From Tetracentron sinense (Eukaryota; Streptophyta; Magnoliopsida; Trochodendrales; Trochodendraceae): DNA of 64,000 bases. The number at the start of each line of letters is the position of its first letter. Position 1 is the stretch's first letter. The position numbers and the translations under genes are program-made. Location of the stretch: assembly GCA_015143295.1 (NCBI GenBank), contig CM026562.1, forward strand, positions 43,447,323-43,511,322, in the 5' to 3' direction. Positions 1 through 17,106 of the stretch are shown here, piece by piece. The notes below the pieces were generated by a model, which was not told the origin of the DNA, searched no databases, and worked only from the letters and a program-made list of their open reading frames with translations.

Positions 1-373
1 TTAAAAGAGTTTAACTATCGTAAATAATTTAAACTATGTAAAAAAAAAAATTATCTATTGTATCCAGTTTAAATATGTTTTGAATTTTATTTATACATTA
101 TTTGATTCCTGTGGTTAATAAGTGTTCTACTAAGAACATCAAATAAATTGATTAACCCTTCTTTAGTAATAATTAAGTGTTAACCATCATTAGCAAAAGA
201 AAATTCACAAACCCTTTAGGCTAACTATAGTAGCTATGATTAAGATCTACTAATCTACTAATATAATATAAAGAAATAAGACTTTTCACTTTACTCTCCA
301 AACTTCAATCCCTCCAATCTCATAAGTTCTATTTATGACATGTGGTTTTTCTCTTAAATCTCCGACATTTAAA

Positions 374-1055
374 TTTGGGACCCACTATTTCATCCTAGAG
401 CCCTCTCTATCTCCATTATTGTAGACTCCTCTCTTATCTCCAACTCTTACAGGTTTGGGACCCACTATCTCAACCTAGATCTAGGGCTGTCAATGGACCG
501 GATCATGATCTGGATCCGATCCGAATCCGATCCGATTAGCCGGACTTTGGACCCTATATGTGATCCGTCGGATCGGATTCGGATCGGATCGGTGGAATCC
601 GATTATAATCGGATCGGATCGGATCTGGATATAGGGTGATCCGATCCGATTAAAATCCGATCCGATAATAATAATAATTTTTAATTATTTTAAATATATT
701 ATTTAGATTTTCTATGTATAAAATATTAATTTTAAAAAAAATTAACATTAATTAGTATTAATTAAGGTATTATTAGATTTTTTATTATTAAAATAGATTT
801 TTTTTTTTTAAAATAACCTTACTCGGATCGGATTGGATTCGGATTCGGATCGGACGATATATAATCGGGTCGGATTCGGATCGGTTACTTCATGATCCGA
901 CGGGTCTCGGATCGGATTCGGATCAGTCGGATTCTTAATCGAATCGGATTCGGATCTAGGCAGATCCGGTCCGAATCCGATCCGTTGACAGCCCTACCTA
1001 GATCCCTATCTATCTCCACTATTGTAGAGTTCTCTCTTAGCTCCAACTATTGTAT
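374..1055. repeat. Tandem duplication of about 80 bp, split by a MITE
   Basis: A unit starting TTTGGGACCCACTAT at 374 is repeated from 454. The second unit is broken at 481 by the MITE at 482-996 and resumes after 997 (CTATCTCCACTATTGTAGAG compared with CTATCTCCATTATTGTAGAC in unit 1). The duplication therefore predates the MITE insertion. No coding content is seen. Confidence 0.7.
482..996. mobile_element. hAT-like non-autonomous element (MITE), 8-bp TSD
   Basis: The ends are inverted: TAGGGCTGTCAA at the left and TTGACAGCCCTA at the right. They are flanked by an exact 8-bp duplication CCTAGATC (474-481 and 997-1004), the size made by hAT transposases. Both arms are packed with the word GATCCGAATCCGATC in many near copies, and the centre (about 665-820) is A/T-rich. 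There is no ORF, so it would need a transposase supplied elsewhere. Family assignment rests on TSD length and the TAGGG start. Confidence 0.88.
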
Positions 1056-1525
1056 GTATTAATTTAAGTTAAATACTAAGAAACTTATGATTTTCTTATA
1101 AATGTTATTAAAATAATAATAAATTATTATTATAAAATTAATTCATCAATACAAATAATACTGTATATCAAATAATAAAAAACTTTTAATATTAAAAATA
1201 AAATTTATGAAATATTCTTCAAATATATTGCTTAATATATATATATATAAATAAATAAATAATATTATTTAATTTAGATATTCTTAATTACTTACAAATT
1301 AAAAATTACAGACATGAAGAAAAAACTCATGTTATGTCTTAACTCACAGACACTAATAATTAATTATATACTATCACTTTTACCTATTAAAAAAAAACTC
1401 ATGGTAAAAGACTAGTAGAATTTTATTTTATTTTATTTTATTTTTTTTGTGCTGCTAGGTGCACACCAATATACTACAAACTTCAAAAAAAAAAAAAATT
1501 TAAAAATAGAATTCTGATTAGACGA
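1005..1525. other. A/T-rich spacer, nothing recognised
   Basis: Low-complexity A/T-rich DNA with short TA and ATAAAT runs around 1230-1262 and TTTTA repeats around 1423-1446. I see no coding potential, structural RNA or element ends here. Confidence 0.5.
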
Positions 1526-1534
1526 CTCAAGGTC

Positions 1535-1751
1535 GGCAAAAGGTTTACTTTGTTGCTTACCAAAGTATCCTTCTGGTGAGCAACAGATCAGTGGACATGT
1601 GCTAAAAATAAGGAAAAAAAATTTAAATAGGAAGAAATCAAAAAATGGGTGGGAAAAAAAATGACTTATGGTGAGGTGGCCTTTTTTTGTTCACTGATTC
1701 CATTGCTCACCAGAGGGATACTCTGGTGAGCAACAGAGTAAACCTTTTGCC
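1535..1751. mobile_element. Mutator-like MITE, 9-bp TSD
   Basis: The terminal inverted repeat reads GGCAAAAGGTTTACT at the left and AGTAAACCTTTTGCC at the right. The flanks are an exact 9-bp duplication CTCAAGGTC (1526-1534 and 1752-1760), the length typical of Mutator-like elements. The inner part repeats GGTGAGCAACAG in inverted orientation. It is 217 bp and non-coding. It landed in the left end of the next MITE, so it is the younger of the two. Confidence 0.85.
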
Positions 1752-1753
1752 CT

Positions 1754-1889
1754 CAAGGTCCTCTTCCAAACTGACCACACCAATCAAAGTTGAACACATT
1801 GGGAAAGAGAAGTAAAGTTAAAATAAAATAATAGTTTCACTGTCACATGTCAATTTGCATTTGGGTGGTCAGTTTGGAAGAGGACCTTG
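1754..1889. mobile_element. Short MITE with 25-bp inverted ends
   Basis: The left end (1754-1778, beginning CAAGGTCCTCTTCC) and right end (1865-1889, ending GGAAGAGGACCTTG) are inverted copies. The first seven bases also occur at 1528-1534 because the neighbouring Mutator-like element duplicated them on insertion. No clear target duplication is visible. Non-coding. Confidence 0.7.
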
Positions 1890-2584
1890 TGGTCCATTTT
1901 TCATTTCCCAAAAACTTACTAGTATAAACACTCAAAATAAGTAAGATAAAAAGACATATTTGTCCTCTTCATCTTCCTCTCGTGTTCAACTGAGGATATC
2001 AGCTGATACACATTGGAAAATATCATGAGTTCAAGTGGGTTTTGAGAATTCTATTCAGGTTCTTTGGAAAATATCCTCTCTCTGTCTCAGTTGATACACA
2101 TTGTTTATTTTCTTCAAATGCCGATAAAAAAATTACAATTATAAGTATTAAATATAAACTAGTTTTCTCTTCCATTTTGCTTATTTTCTATATATATATA
2201 TATTGATTCCTTTTGTGGTTCAGGTTGTCGAGGTGGAGAGTATGTTCTAATAGAAAACTCTGATAGGCATATGTTTGATCAACTTAGTGTGAAGCAAAGA
2301 GAACTAACTGACACCTTTCGGAATCCTTTCCTTCGTCTCTCCGAGAGATGGTTGGAATCTCCCTCTAACTGGTCCGGGCTAGTAGCATACCTCAGTCTAC
2401 CTTCCCTTCTAACTCCTTATCTTCCTCCCTCTTTTCTCCTCTTGTCCTCATCCTATTCCCCTCCTTCCTCCACCTTTGACTCTTTGTTTTACAATTTCAT
2501 CGCTCTACTTGTTTCATCTTGCCCCTGTATCCTCCAATTGGATTGCATAGTCTTTTCATACCTTGCAACCCCTACTCCTCTTTA

Positions 2585-4101
2585 ATGGCGGACTTGAAGA
2601 CTAAACTTATTCAGCTCTCACTACAGGAGAATAATGTCATAGTGGAACTAGATGGCAACGCAGTACAGGAAGCTCACACTGGGTTTGAGAACAGCTTAGT
2701 GGGAAGATTCTTATCAGATCGCCCTTATAACTTGAACACAGCAAAGGCCACCATCGTTCAGTCGTGGAAACCGCGAGGAGATGTTCAGGTGATCAAGTTG
2801 ACAGAGGATCTGCTTTTGTTTAAGTTTCAGAAGATAGAAGATGTGGTGAGAGTGAAACACCATGAACCTTGGGCTTTCAATAATCATTTGCTTCAACTGC
2901 GCGAATGGGTGCCTAACTCCTTGCCATCAGAAATATCCTTTTGAGGAAACTCCCTTCTAGGTTCAGCTACATGGGCTTCCTCCTGATAATCACACCTTCA
3001 AGATTGGCATGGACCTGGGCAGCGAGATTGGTCAGGTGCTCGAGGTTGATGTCAACCCTAGAGATGGTTCCAAAGGAATGTTCCTAAGGGTCCAAGTTTT
3101 AATCGACACCACTCTTCCCCTTCGTTACTAGATTCTTGTTAAAAGAACCTCTCTAGCACCCTTGACAGTTGATCTTCGCTATGAAAGACTCATTTCTTTT
3201 TGTTACCACTGTGGTATTGTGAGCCATGAACTCAAGTACTGTGAGAGTTTGCCAATAGAGTTGCCCAAGGAGGAGGAACGAATCTTTGGCCCTTGGTTAA
3301 GGGCAAATTATTTTCGAATTAAGAAAACTTCTCTGCAAGGTACCCGGCAGGACAAGAATTCCCTTCTCTGGGAAGCAGCGTGCATTGGCTCGTCCTGCCG
3401 CCCGAGGAGGACAATGTACAGTCTAGGCCTCTCCGACAAGCAACGGGTATTGACAAGCCCTACTGGCAAGCAGCACATCATCCCTCTAGTAGTGAATCTG
3501 GAAATGCCACGTGGGGGGGGGGGGGGGGGAAGCTTCACAAGTCTACCAGGCTCTGCCACTACAGTTGGATAAGACGTTTGAAGGTCCTTCCAAAGCAACT
3601 CCAGCCCTTTTGTCCGAGGACAAGATGCTAGAGTACCCTGAAAATCAAATCATTAAAAGTGATCTTCTGACCATCTCAATCCCAGCTCTACTCCATACGC
3701 AACCTGCCCCGACTCTCCCGCCTTCTATTCCATCGTTTCCAGAGCCCCACCACTCGGCCCTTATGCTTGTTGATCAACCCGCATTTGATAAGGGCCCATC
3801 GGGGTCAACTGAACTCAACTGGCCACCTTGTTTTGTTTTGTTAGGCCCAGCTAGTCTGGGGCCCACAATGAACTTGATGGAGATTATTGTGGACCAAGCC
3901 CAACACGAGCCAAGTTTCCTATCACACCCTCTTATTCCTGGCCATCCAGTTCTTGGTCTCAGAAGCCTCAAGAACTCCCCAACTTGCTACTCTACCAACC
4001 GCAAGAGGAGTGTTTTAGATCGGGTTCATTTGACACTTACTCACAAGCGATATGGCTACAGGCGAGCTACTCACCCATATTTAGTAGTTTCCAAGAGGTA
4101 G
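2585..4101 (+). pseudogene. Decayed LINE ORF1 (DUF4283 and CCHC zinc knuckle)
   Basis: From the ATG at 2585 the reading frame gives a DUF4283-like domain, the nucleic-acid-binding part of ORF1 in plant L1-type LINEs, ending at a stop near 2944. Reading resumes in another frame and meets a further stop near 3129. A zinc knuckle C-x2-C-x4-H-x4-C (FCYHCG...HELKYC) lies at 3201-3242. A 17-G run at 3513-3529 and proline-rich sequence follow. No endonuclease or reverse transcriptase follows in this stretch. Frameshifts and stops make it a dead fragment. The downstream limit is uncertain. Confidence 0.75.
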
Positions 4102-5764
4102 AAATTCACTCAACTGGTCTACAACAAACTTTCAAGAGTCACGCCTAACGGTAAATTTCCTAGTGATGCTACCCAAGGGATTGATTCTTTCACATCGGAG
4201 GCGGCTGGCGAGATTCAGCCCCTCCGGTTGCCATGAGAGAGACAATGTCCAGTAAGGCTCGGAGTTCTTCCGCGACTAAACATTATACAGTGTATAGACC
4301 GGGGTTCCTTTTTGGTTAGGTCAGAAGAGACAACAAACTGTCAATCGGGATTCCTTCATGGTGGATAGTTAGGAGATACTGTGTTCAATAAGGCCAGGGG
4401 TTCCTACATCAACTTGCCAGAACAGGCAGTAGGCAGAATTGTAGAGGTTCCTTTGTGACTGATAGCCGGAAGATGGCGACGAATATACAATAGGTGTTAA
4501 CAGTTAGTTGAGTTGAGGAGAATGTCCTTAGCACGCGAAGGCCCGATTTATATGTTGAATCTTCGGAGTCATTGTCTGGTTGGTGTACTCAAGGTTGTGT
4601 AGAATCATTGGAATCCAAGTTATTTGGGTTGATATACCTAAGGGTTGGTCGTGTTCAGGTGAAGGCCGGAACCGTATGTGTGAGTCTAAAACGACTCAAG
4701 ATATGATTGGAATCGTGTGAAGGCCCGTATGTGTGTTGAGACTTAGGTCTTGGAAACTAGACTTATATGAGTTAAGGCCAGTTAATAGAGTCTAAGGACT
4801 CAAAATGAAACATGATTGATGGTTGAAATGATAACTTGGTAATATGAACACCATTTCATAAATAAACTCCATAAGTTGGAAACCTCGGATAGGGTGACAT
4901 ATCCCTAAGTGAACTTGGGTTACAGTTGATTATATACTGTTTTATTTTACTGTAACATGAAAACTGAATTGTTTATTATATCATTATTGATGTGTGTTAT
5001 TATGTGGAAATTAGTCTAGATGAACTGTGGTTTTATTGGACTTATAGCTCAATGACTTTTCATGTCAGCAGATCTCGAAGTTACTGATCAGTAAATGATG
5101 GATCTTTGGACATTTTGGATACTGTACAGACTATACCCAGCACAGTAATGGTGCCTACTTTTATAGACAGAAGAAAATGTAAATAATACTGGTATTTGGT
5201 TTGTATAATGGATATTGTGATGACTGTGTATATTGCTTTATCGAAAGCATCTGATAAATGTTGAAAATTTCCGCATTTTCATGGAAAAGTCTTCCACTTG
5301 CCTGGTAATAACGAACGGCCAAGCGTCTCAGAACACGATTCCCTAAGTGTGAGTTCGGGGCATCACAATTCGTGAGATACACAATTCTACGACGTCAAAA
5401 ATAAGGGATGCCCTCTAAAATCCTTGTTATTTAAAAAAAAATTTCAAGTTATTTAATTGAATCATGCAATTCTATTTAGTCAAGTAATGTTTTACTTGAG
5501 TGAAGTAATATTACTTGGTAAATAAGGAGTTTTTCTTCGGATGAACAAGTGATGGGACTCTACGACATCACAAATTCCTTAGATCACGATGGGTTACCCA
5601 GTGACTGCATAGTACCACTTCTAGGTTAGTTTAATGACCTTCCAAGGTGTATTAACCAAAAGGAAATGATTTTGAGACCACGTAAGGGCCGAGCCCACCA
5701 AGATCGTGCATGGATGTGCGGAATGTCAGGTGGGGCCTACCATGTGAACGTGGGCCCCAACTGA
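4102..5764. other. Unassigned, probably old repeat DNA
   Basis: No ORF with recognisable content. Between about 4250 and 4460 a loose repeat recurs, with GGTTCCTTT-like words every 60-80 bases. Related G-rich text (GAAGGCC) runs on to about 4750. The region 4780-5640 is A/T-rich and unremarkable. It could be an LTR or the untranslated part of the LINE upstream, but no ends are visible. Confidence 0.35.
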
Positions 5765-5930
5765 AATTGTAGCCCAGTGGTCGAAAGACGAACCGTAAAC
5801 CCGGAGGTTTTGAGATCGAATCTGAGCTCCTTTCAATATCGGATGTATGGGTTGGGAGTTTACCTGTGCATCACGTGTGGGACTAGTCTCAGCCGGCCTA
5901 GGATACTCACATTTACCAAATAAATAAATT
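5765..5930 (+). mobile_element. tRNA-derived SINE, copy 1
   Basis: The pol III promoter shape is visible. Box A-like TAGCCCAGTGG is at 5770-5780 and box B-like GAGATCGAATC at 5812-5822, spaced as in tRNA genes. Downstream TTACCTGTG, GGGACTAGTCT and a GGATA motif near the tail match in order those of the second SINE at 25353-25516. The tail is AAATAAATAAA. No clean target duplication was found. Confidence 0.65.
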
Positions 5931-5973
5931 AACATTTTCTTTCAAGAGCGTCCTTTTCCCACCAATAAAAAAA

Positions 5974-6438
5974 GGTCTCGAATTTTCTCTGGCGAAGCTA
6001 GAAAGGTTATGTCGGGCATCCACAAAATAGGGGACATGTGACGATAAAAAGGGGAGTAGTCATTTCATTTTCTCCCCATGACTTTGACTTCTCCCCCCCC
6101 CCCCCCTTTTTTCTCACCACTTTATTGCCATGTGTCACAGTGTGTGGAGAAGTCAAAATCATGTGGCACATCATGATGACTTCTCCACCACAAAGGTGAT
6201 CTCTCGGGCTACCACACATTATGTAACATGTGGTGTGAAATAGGGGAGAAGTCATTTGATTTTCTCCCCCACTTGATATCTCTCCCCCTTTTCTCACTAT
6301 TTTATCACTACATGTCTCATAGTGCGTGAAGAAGTCAAAATCATGAGGCCCACGAAATGACTTCTCCAGCCAAATGTCATACACATTGTGATAACCTGAG
6401 ACCACCCTTTCTGGCTTCGCCAAAGAGAATCCGAGGCC
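5974..6438. mobile_element. Foldback MITE, about 465 bp
   Basis: The left end (GGTCTCGAATTTTCTCTGG, continuing CGAAGCTAGAAAGG) is matched in inverted form at the right (CCTTTCTGGCTTCGCC, continuing AAAGAGAATCCGAGGCC), about 33 bases with a few mismatches. The interior repeats GGAGAAGTCAT-like and CATGTGGCACATCATG-like words and contains a 14-C run at 6093-6106. Open frames across it reflect low stop density, not genes. Confidence 0.65.
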
Positions 6439-7336
6439 ATAAAAAACAATGACGAGATCCTACATGCAAGATCTCTACCCAAAATCAGATTGATATAAAA
6501 ACTCAGCTTTTGAAAATGATTTTTAAACTCTTTATTTGTATAATCCAATTTATGTTCAAGAATATACTAAGAGGGACCAACGAACAACTCTTATAGACTT
6601 CAGCCACTGGGAAGTTGAATTCAAACTGTCTACCGTTTTAAAATCGGGAGAGGTCCTCTTCCTGGGAACGTGCAGGTAAAAAAAATTTAGATTCCTATTG
6701 CTTTAATTTGGTGGCCAGGGAGCCATCCCTTCATTCTGCATAGTGTTTGTGAGAAATGTGTCACAGCCAAACAGTTGAGCACGATGAATTGGATGCCAGC
6801 CTGAGGCATCCAATTCATAGTGTGCCACATAGGGATAAACAGGGTAGAAGTCAAAAAACAAGGGAGAAAAGAAAATGACTTCAACCCCCTTTTAGCGCCA
6901 AATGCTGCGGACACCCAAGGCTGGGCCTCAGGCGTGCACCGAAGGTGATCTGATGCCAACATTTGGACTCTTCTCTTTAACCAAAATGCTACAAACAGAT
7001 AAATATGCTTAGGATGTAAAACATTAACATTTACAGTTCCTCTAGTTTATTTTAAGTAGATTATTGAGCTTTGTTCCCCCCCCAAAAAAAAAAAAAAAAA
7101 AAACTAAATAAATAAATAAAAGAAACATTTTTGTTTACACTAACGATTATATACACAGCTTGCTGATGTTTATATTAATACATGGTCTGCAATAAAGGAA
7201 ACATAGAGGGGCAGTTAATCTAAACACCAGGGATAAACATAACAAAAAGGTTTATAATGCAGTCTGAAAGGTATAATGCAGATTAGGTTTGTAATTCCTA
7301 CAGATTAGGTTTCCGAAAGGTATAATGCAGTCGGGT
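6439..7336. other. Non-coding stretch with one strong hairpin
   Basis: A perfect 13-bp stem TGAATTGGATGCC (6785-6797) pairs with GGCATCCAATTCA (6805-6817) over a 7-base loop. It may be the centre of a foldback element reaching roughly 6690-6960. A C8/A19 run lies around 7076-7102. Near 7240-7330 the word AAAGGTATAATGCAG is repeated. No gene is recognised. Confidence 0.4.
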
Positions 7337-7735
7337 CCAACTTCCACACGGCAGTATTCGGGCCAGGCTTGGCCAAGCCCAGCTCGGCTCGGCTCGAAAG
7401 AAAATTTTCTAGGCTTGAAGCCCGGCTTGGGCCAAAATCAGGCTCGAAAAATCGGCCCGAAGCTCGGCTTGAATTTTTTTTTTTGAATAATAATATTTTA
7501 TATTATTTATATACATCATAATGATAAATAATATTTTTATTTTTTAATAATATTCGAGCCAAGCCAAGTTCGGGCCAAACCTAACCTTAATTAAGCCAGG
7601 CTTCAAGCTTGGCCGAGCCACACAGGGGTTGGCCTAAGCTCGGCTTGATTGATTTTTCAGGCTTTTTTTTAGGCTTGGCTAGGCCCGTTCCTAAAATTTA
7701 GGCCAATCTCAGGCCAAACCGGGCAGCACCAACAA
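7337..7735. mobile_element. MITE-like element with iterated GGCTTGGCC word
   Basis: Two G+C-rich arms (about 7340-7465 and 7553-7735) consist of near copies of GGCTTGG, CTCGGCT and GGGCCAA around an A/T-rich core. This is the same plan as the hAT-like MITE at 482-996. The ends (CGGGCCAGGC and GCCAAACCGGG) are only imperfectly inverted and no target duplication is certain, so the class is inferred. Confidence 0.45.
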
Positions 7736-8146
7736 GCCGATCGAAGCTTATTTAGTATAAAAAAAATAAATTCCAGAAAGTAAAAATCCTTCAATGGGCA
7801 ACTGAAGATAGGTACCACAGAAAATTAGGGGGAACAACAACAAAAGAAACACAGGAATAAGAAACCAAAAATTACAGAAGTAGTAACAATGTTTTTAACA
7901 GATTACGGAACATAGAATAAGTAAGAGAACCCACCAAAGATGGATATTTAATCTTGACAAAAAAACAAATGAAACGAAAGTACAAATCACCAAGAAGATG
8001 AAAAAACAGCAAAATGACAACAATTTACCAACATTAGACTCACGCTAAAAAAAACCAAAAACAGTCAGCTACTCACTCAGCTCCATATACTAAATGCAAA
8101 AGAGCTCTTATGGAACCCAAATAATGTATGCAGGCAAGAAGAGAAT

Positions 8147-15023
<6,877 letters not shown>

Positions 15024-15450
15024 ATTCACAAACCCTAGCTTTTCTTCTTCTCTTTTTCTTTCTTTTCTGGTGTTATATTTCAGAAACCCTAATTAGTATC
15101 TCTCTCTGGCTTGGGTCTTTTTCTTTTTCGTTCTGAAAGGAAGGCCGCTCCTCTGGTTTATATTCTTTTAGTTTTCGGACAACGTTAGTCTTCGTTTTTT
15201 TGAAATTTGAAATGGAGAAGAACATGCATGGCCCCACGTTTTTTGAAATTTGAAATGGAGAGGAACGAACATATGCAAGGGGCCGTTTGCATCGTTCCGG
15301 AGAATCGATTTTTTTTTCCGTTTCCAGAATCGGATATTGCCCATATAGGGCAATTCGACAAGGGTTCGTTTGGTATTTGTCTATTTCGATCTGATCTAAG
15401 CAAAAAAACGATCTCCAAAAATAAAATTATTGACAAAAAAAACCGTTTGG
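15024..15450 (-). promoter_or_regulatory. CDKB1 5' leader and proximal promoter
   Basis: Two telo-box-like words lie in the presumed leader: AAACCCTA at 15030-15037 and AAACCCTAA at 15084-15092. Such boxes are common upstream of plant growth and cell-cycle genes. A TATA-like TATAAAC reads on the minus strand at 15156-15162, about 135 bp before the ATG. CCAAACGGTT on the minus strand (15441-15450) contains the AACGG core of mitosis-specific activator elements but deviates from the full consensus. A repeat of TTTTTTGAAATTTGAAATGG occurs twice (about 15196 and 15239). No E2F site was found by eye. Confidence 0.45.
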
Positions 15451-15615
15451 CAGCCCACAGTAATACATACACATGGCTGCTTTATTGTAATAAAAAATAA
15501 GGGTTTTTTTTTTTGGCATATAAAAAGCCTCTAGATTTATCCTAATTTGCAAATACATTGTTATGGGTAACAAATTTACAAACTAACTCACCTTAACCCT
15601 TAATTCGTTTTCGGA

Positions 15616-15927
15616 ATGTTCCGCAGCACGACTAGGCCGTCAATGCTTAAAAACCTCTATGATCTTTTGCAAAACTCTCGCCTCTCCTTTGGAAAATTTG
15701 GTGTTGAAGACAGCAAGGTATTGCCCCTTTTATCTCTTCTCTCTCTCTACCCTTGCTTTGCCCCCCTCAATTGAGTCAGCCCTCTCGCTGCAACTCCCTC
15801 TTTGCGGGCTAAAAAGGACTTTTTTGGGAAGAGCGTTGGGTTTTTTTCATGCTTTTCAGAACCAGTAAAAGAGGCTCTCCCTTTGACGTTAGGCAGAAGA
15901 TCCAGGCCTTCATTCTCTCACAACTTC
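15616..15927 (+). other. Possible exons of an unrecognised divergent transcript
   Basis: Two short plus-strand segments look exon-like. At 15616-15717 an ATG opens 34 codons ending in AAG followed by GTATTG. At 15849-15927 an ATG opens MLFRTSKRGSPFDV and runs to CTTCA followed by GTAAGT. A later segment (about 16502-16600) preceded by TTTTCTCAG keeps an open frame ending in a TGA. I could not join these into one convincing protein and recognise no family. They may be remnants, a non-coding transcript or chance. Confidence 0.2.
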
Positions 15928-17106
15928 AGTAAGTTTTTTTTTCCTTTATTTTACGTTGTTATTTTTGTGCATAATCCGGTTTAAAATTTGGTATGAGTTC
16001 AGTTGTACATTATCAAAGTTGAAAGGGTATAAAAACCTTACTTTCCAATTCCAAGCTGTATAAGAGGTTCACTTTTTTATTAGATTGTTCAAGCCTTTAT
16101 TTTGGCCTGCAAACAGTGGGTAGAGCCATAGTAGGAGGCTGTGTAAAGCTGAAACTGCAGGGGGTGTAAAGCTGAAACTGCAGGGGTGTAAAGCTGAACT
16201 GTGTTGAGCTCAAAAGTGAAAACAAAGGGGGTGTAGAGCCTTAGTTTGGACTTTGAAGGCTGCCCAATCCTTTAATTTGAGCAGAAAACAAGAGTATATA
16301 GCCTTAGTTTGAGGGCTATTAAAGCATATGACTTGGCATGCTTATCATGTAAACCAGTTGAAATTTATAAACAAAGATCTTATCATGTAAACCAGTTGAA
16401 ATAGTATAGCATTATCCTTGATTTTTTCCATTCAAACGAGATTCTGTCATATATGTTCTCTAGAATGGAATCTTGTTTACTGCTTCCAAACATTTTCTCA
16501 GCAAAAAATCATTCAAGATAAGCTGCTAGTGTTTCATTTTCAAAATCAAAGAATCACCAAGAAGAAAGCCAAACAGGCCCCAAACCCAGTTGAGACTTGA
16601 GAAGGGGGACCAGAAGCTGTCAATTAGACCATGTTCAAAGATGAATGACCACCACCCTCCTATTGGATTTAAAAAATATCCCTAGTACACCCTCACTGTT
16701 TAATCAATTGGTGTGAGAAATAAAGCTATGACTCAGTCAAGGAGGTGTTTCATCATTTGCTATTGAGATCAGGTAGAGGCTGTGCCATTGGTAACACAAG
16801 GTGGGAGGAAGCATTTTCCCGGTTTGGGTGATATGCTCAAGCCCCTTCATATACTCACTATGAAATGCACTGATAAATTGTAGAACAGTTAATACTGTCT
16901 TGAGGGAAATATATACAATATGAATACCAACATCACCAAACCTATCAGATCCAAATAACAAGAGCGAAGAGCAGGAGCAAGAGAATGAACACAACCATCA
17001 TTATTGCAAACCATTCTCCTACAAGAATTAAGACCAACTAATTACTGTAAAAAAAAAAAAAATCTTGTTTAGTTGAAAAATACAGCAGTCCAAGAACAAC
17101 AGAAAA
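15928..17106. other. Intergenic, short tandem repeats
   Basis: At about 16140-16200 a GTGTAAAGCTGAAACTGCAG unit is repeated two to three times with small length changes. AAACCAGTTGAAAT recurs near 16351 and 16389. The rest, up to the end of the DUF936 gene at 17107, has no recognised element. Confidence 0.5.

Noticed and set aside
6007..6423. 138-codon minus-strand frame
   Set aside because: It spans the interior and one end of a foldback MITE with glycine runs encoded by poly-C. No conserved protein features.
15024..15029. A CDKB1 start two codons upstream
   Set aside because: The codon at 15029-15027 is GTG, not ATG. The ATG at 15023 gives the conserved family N-terminus.
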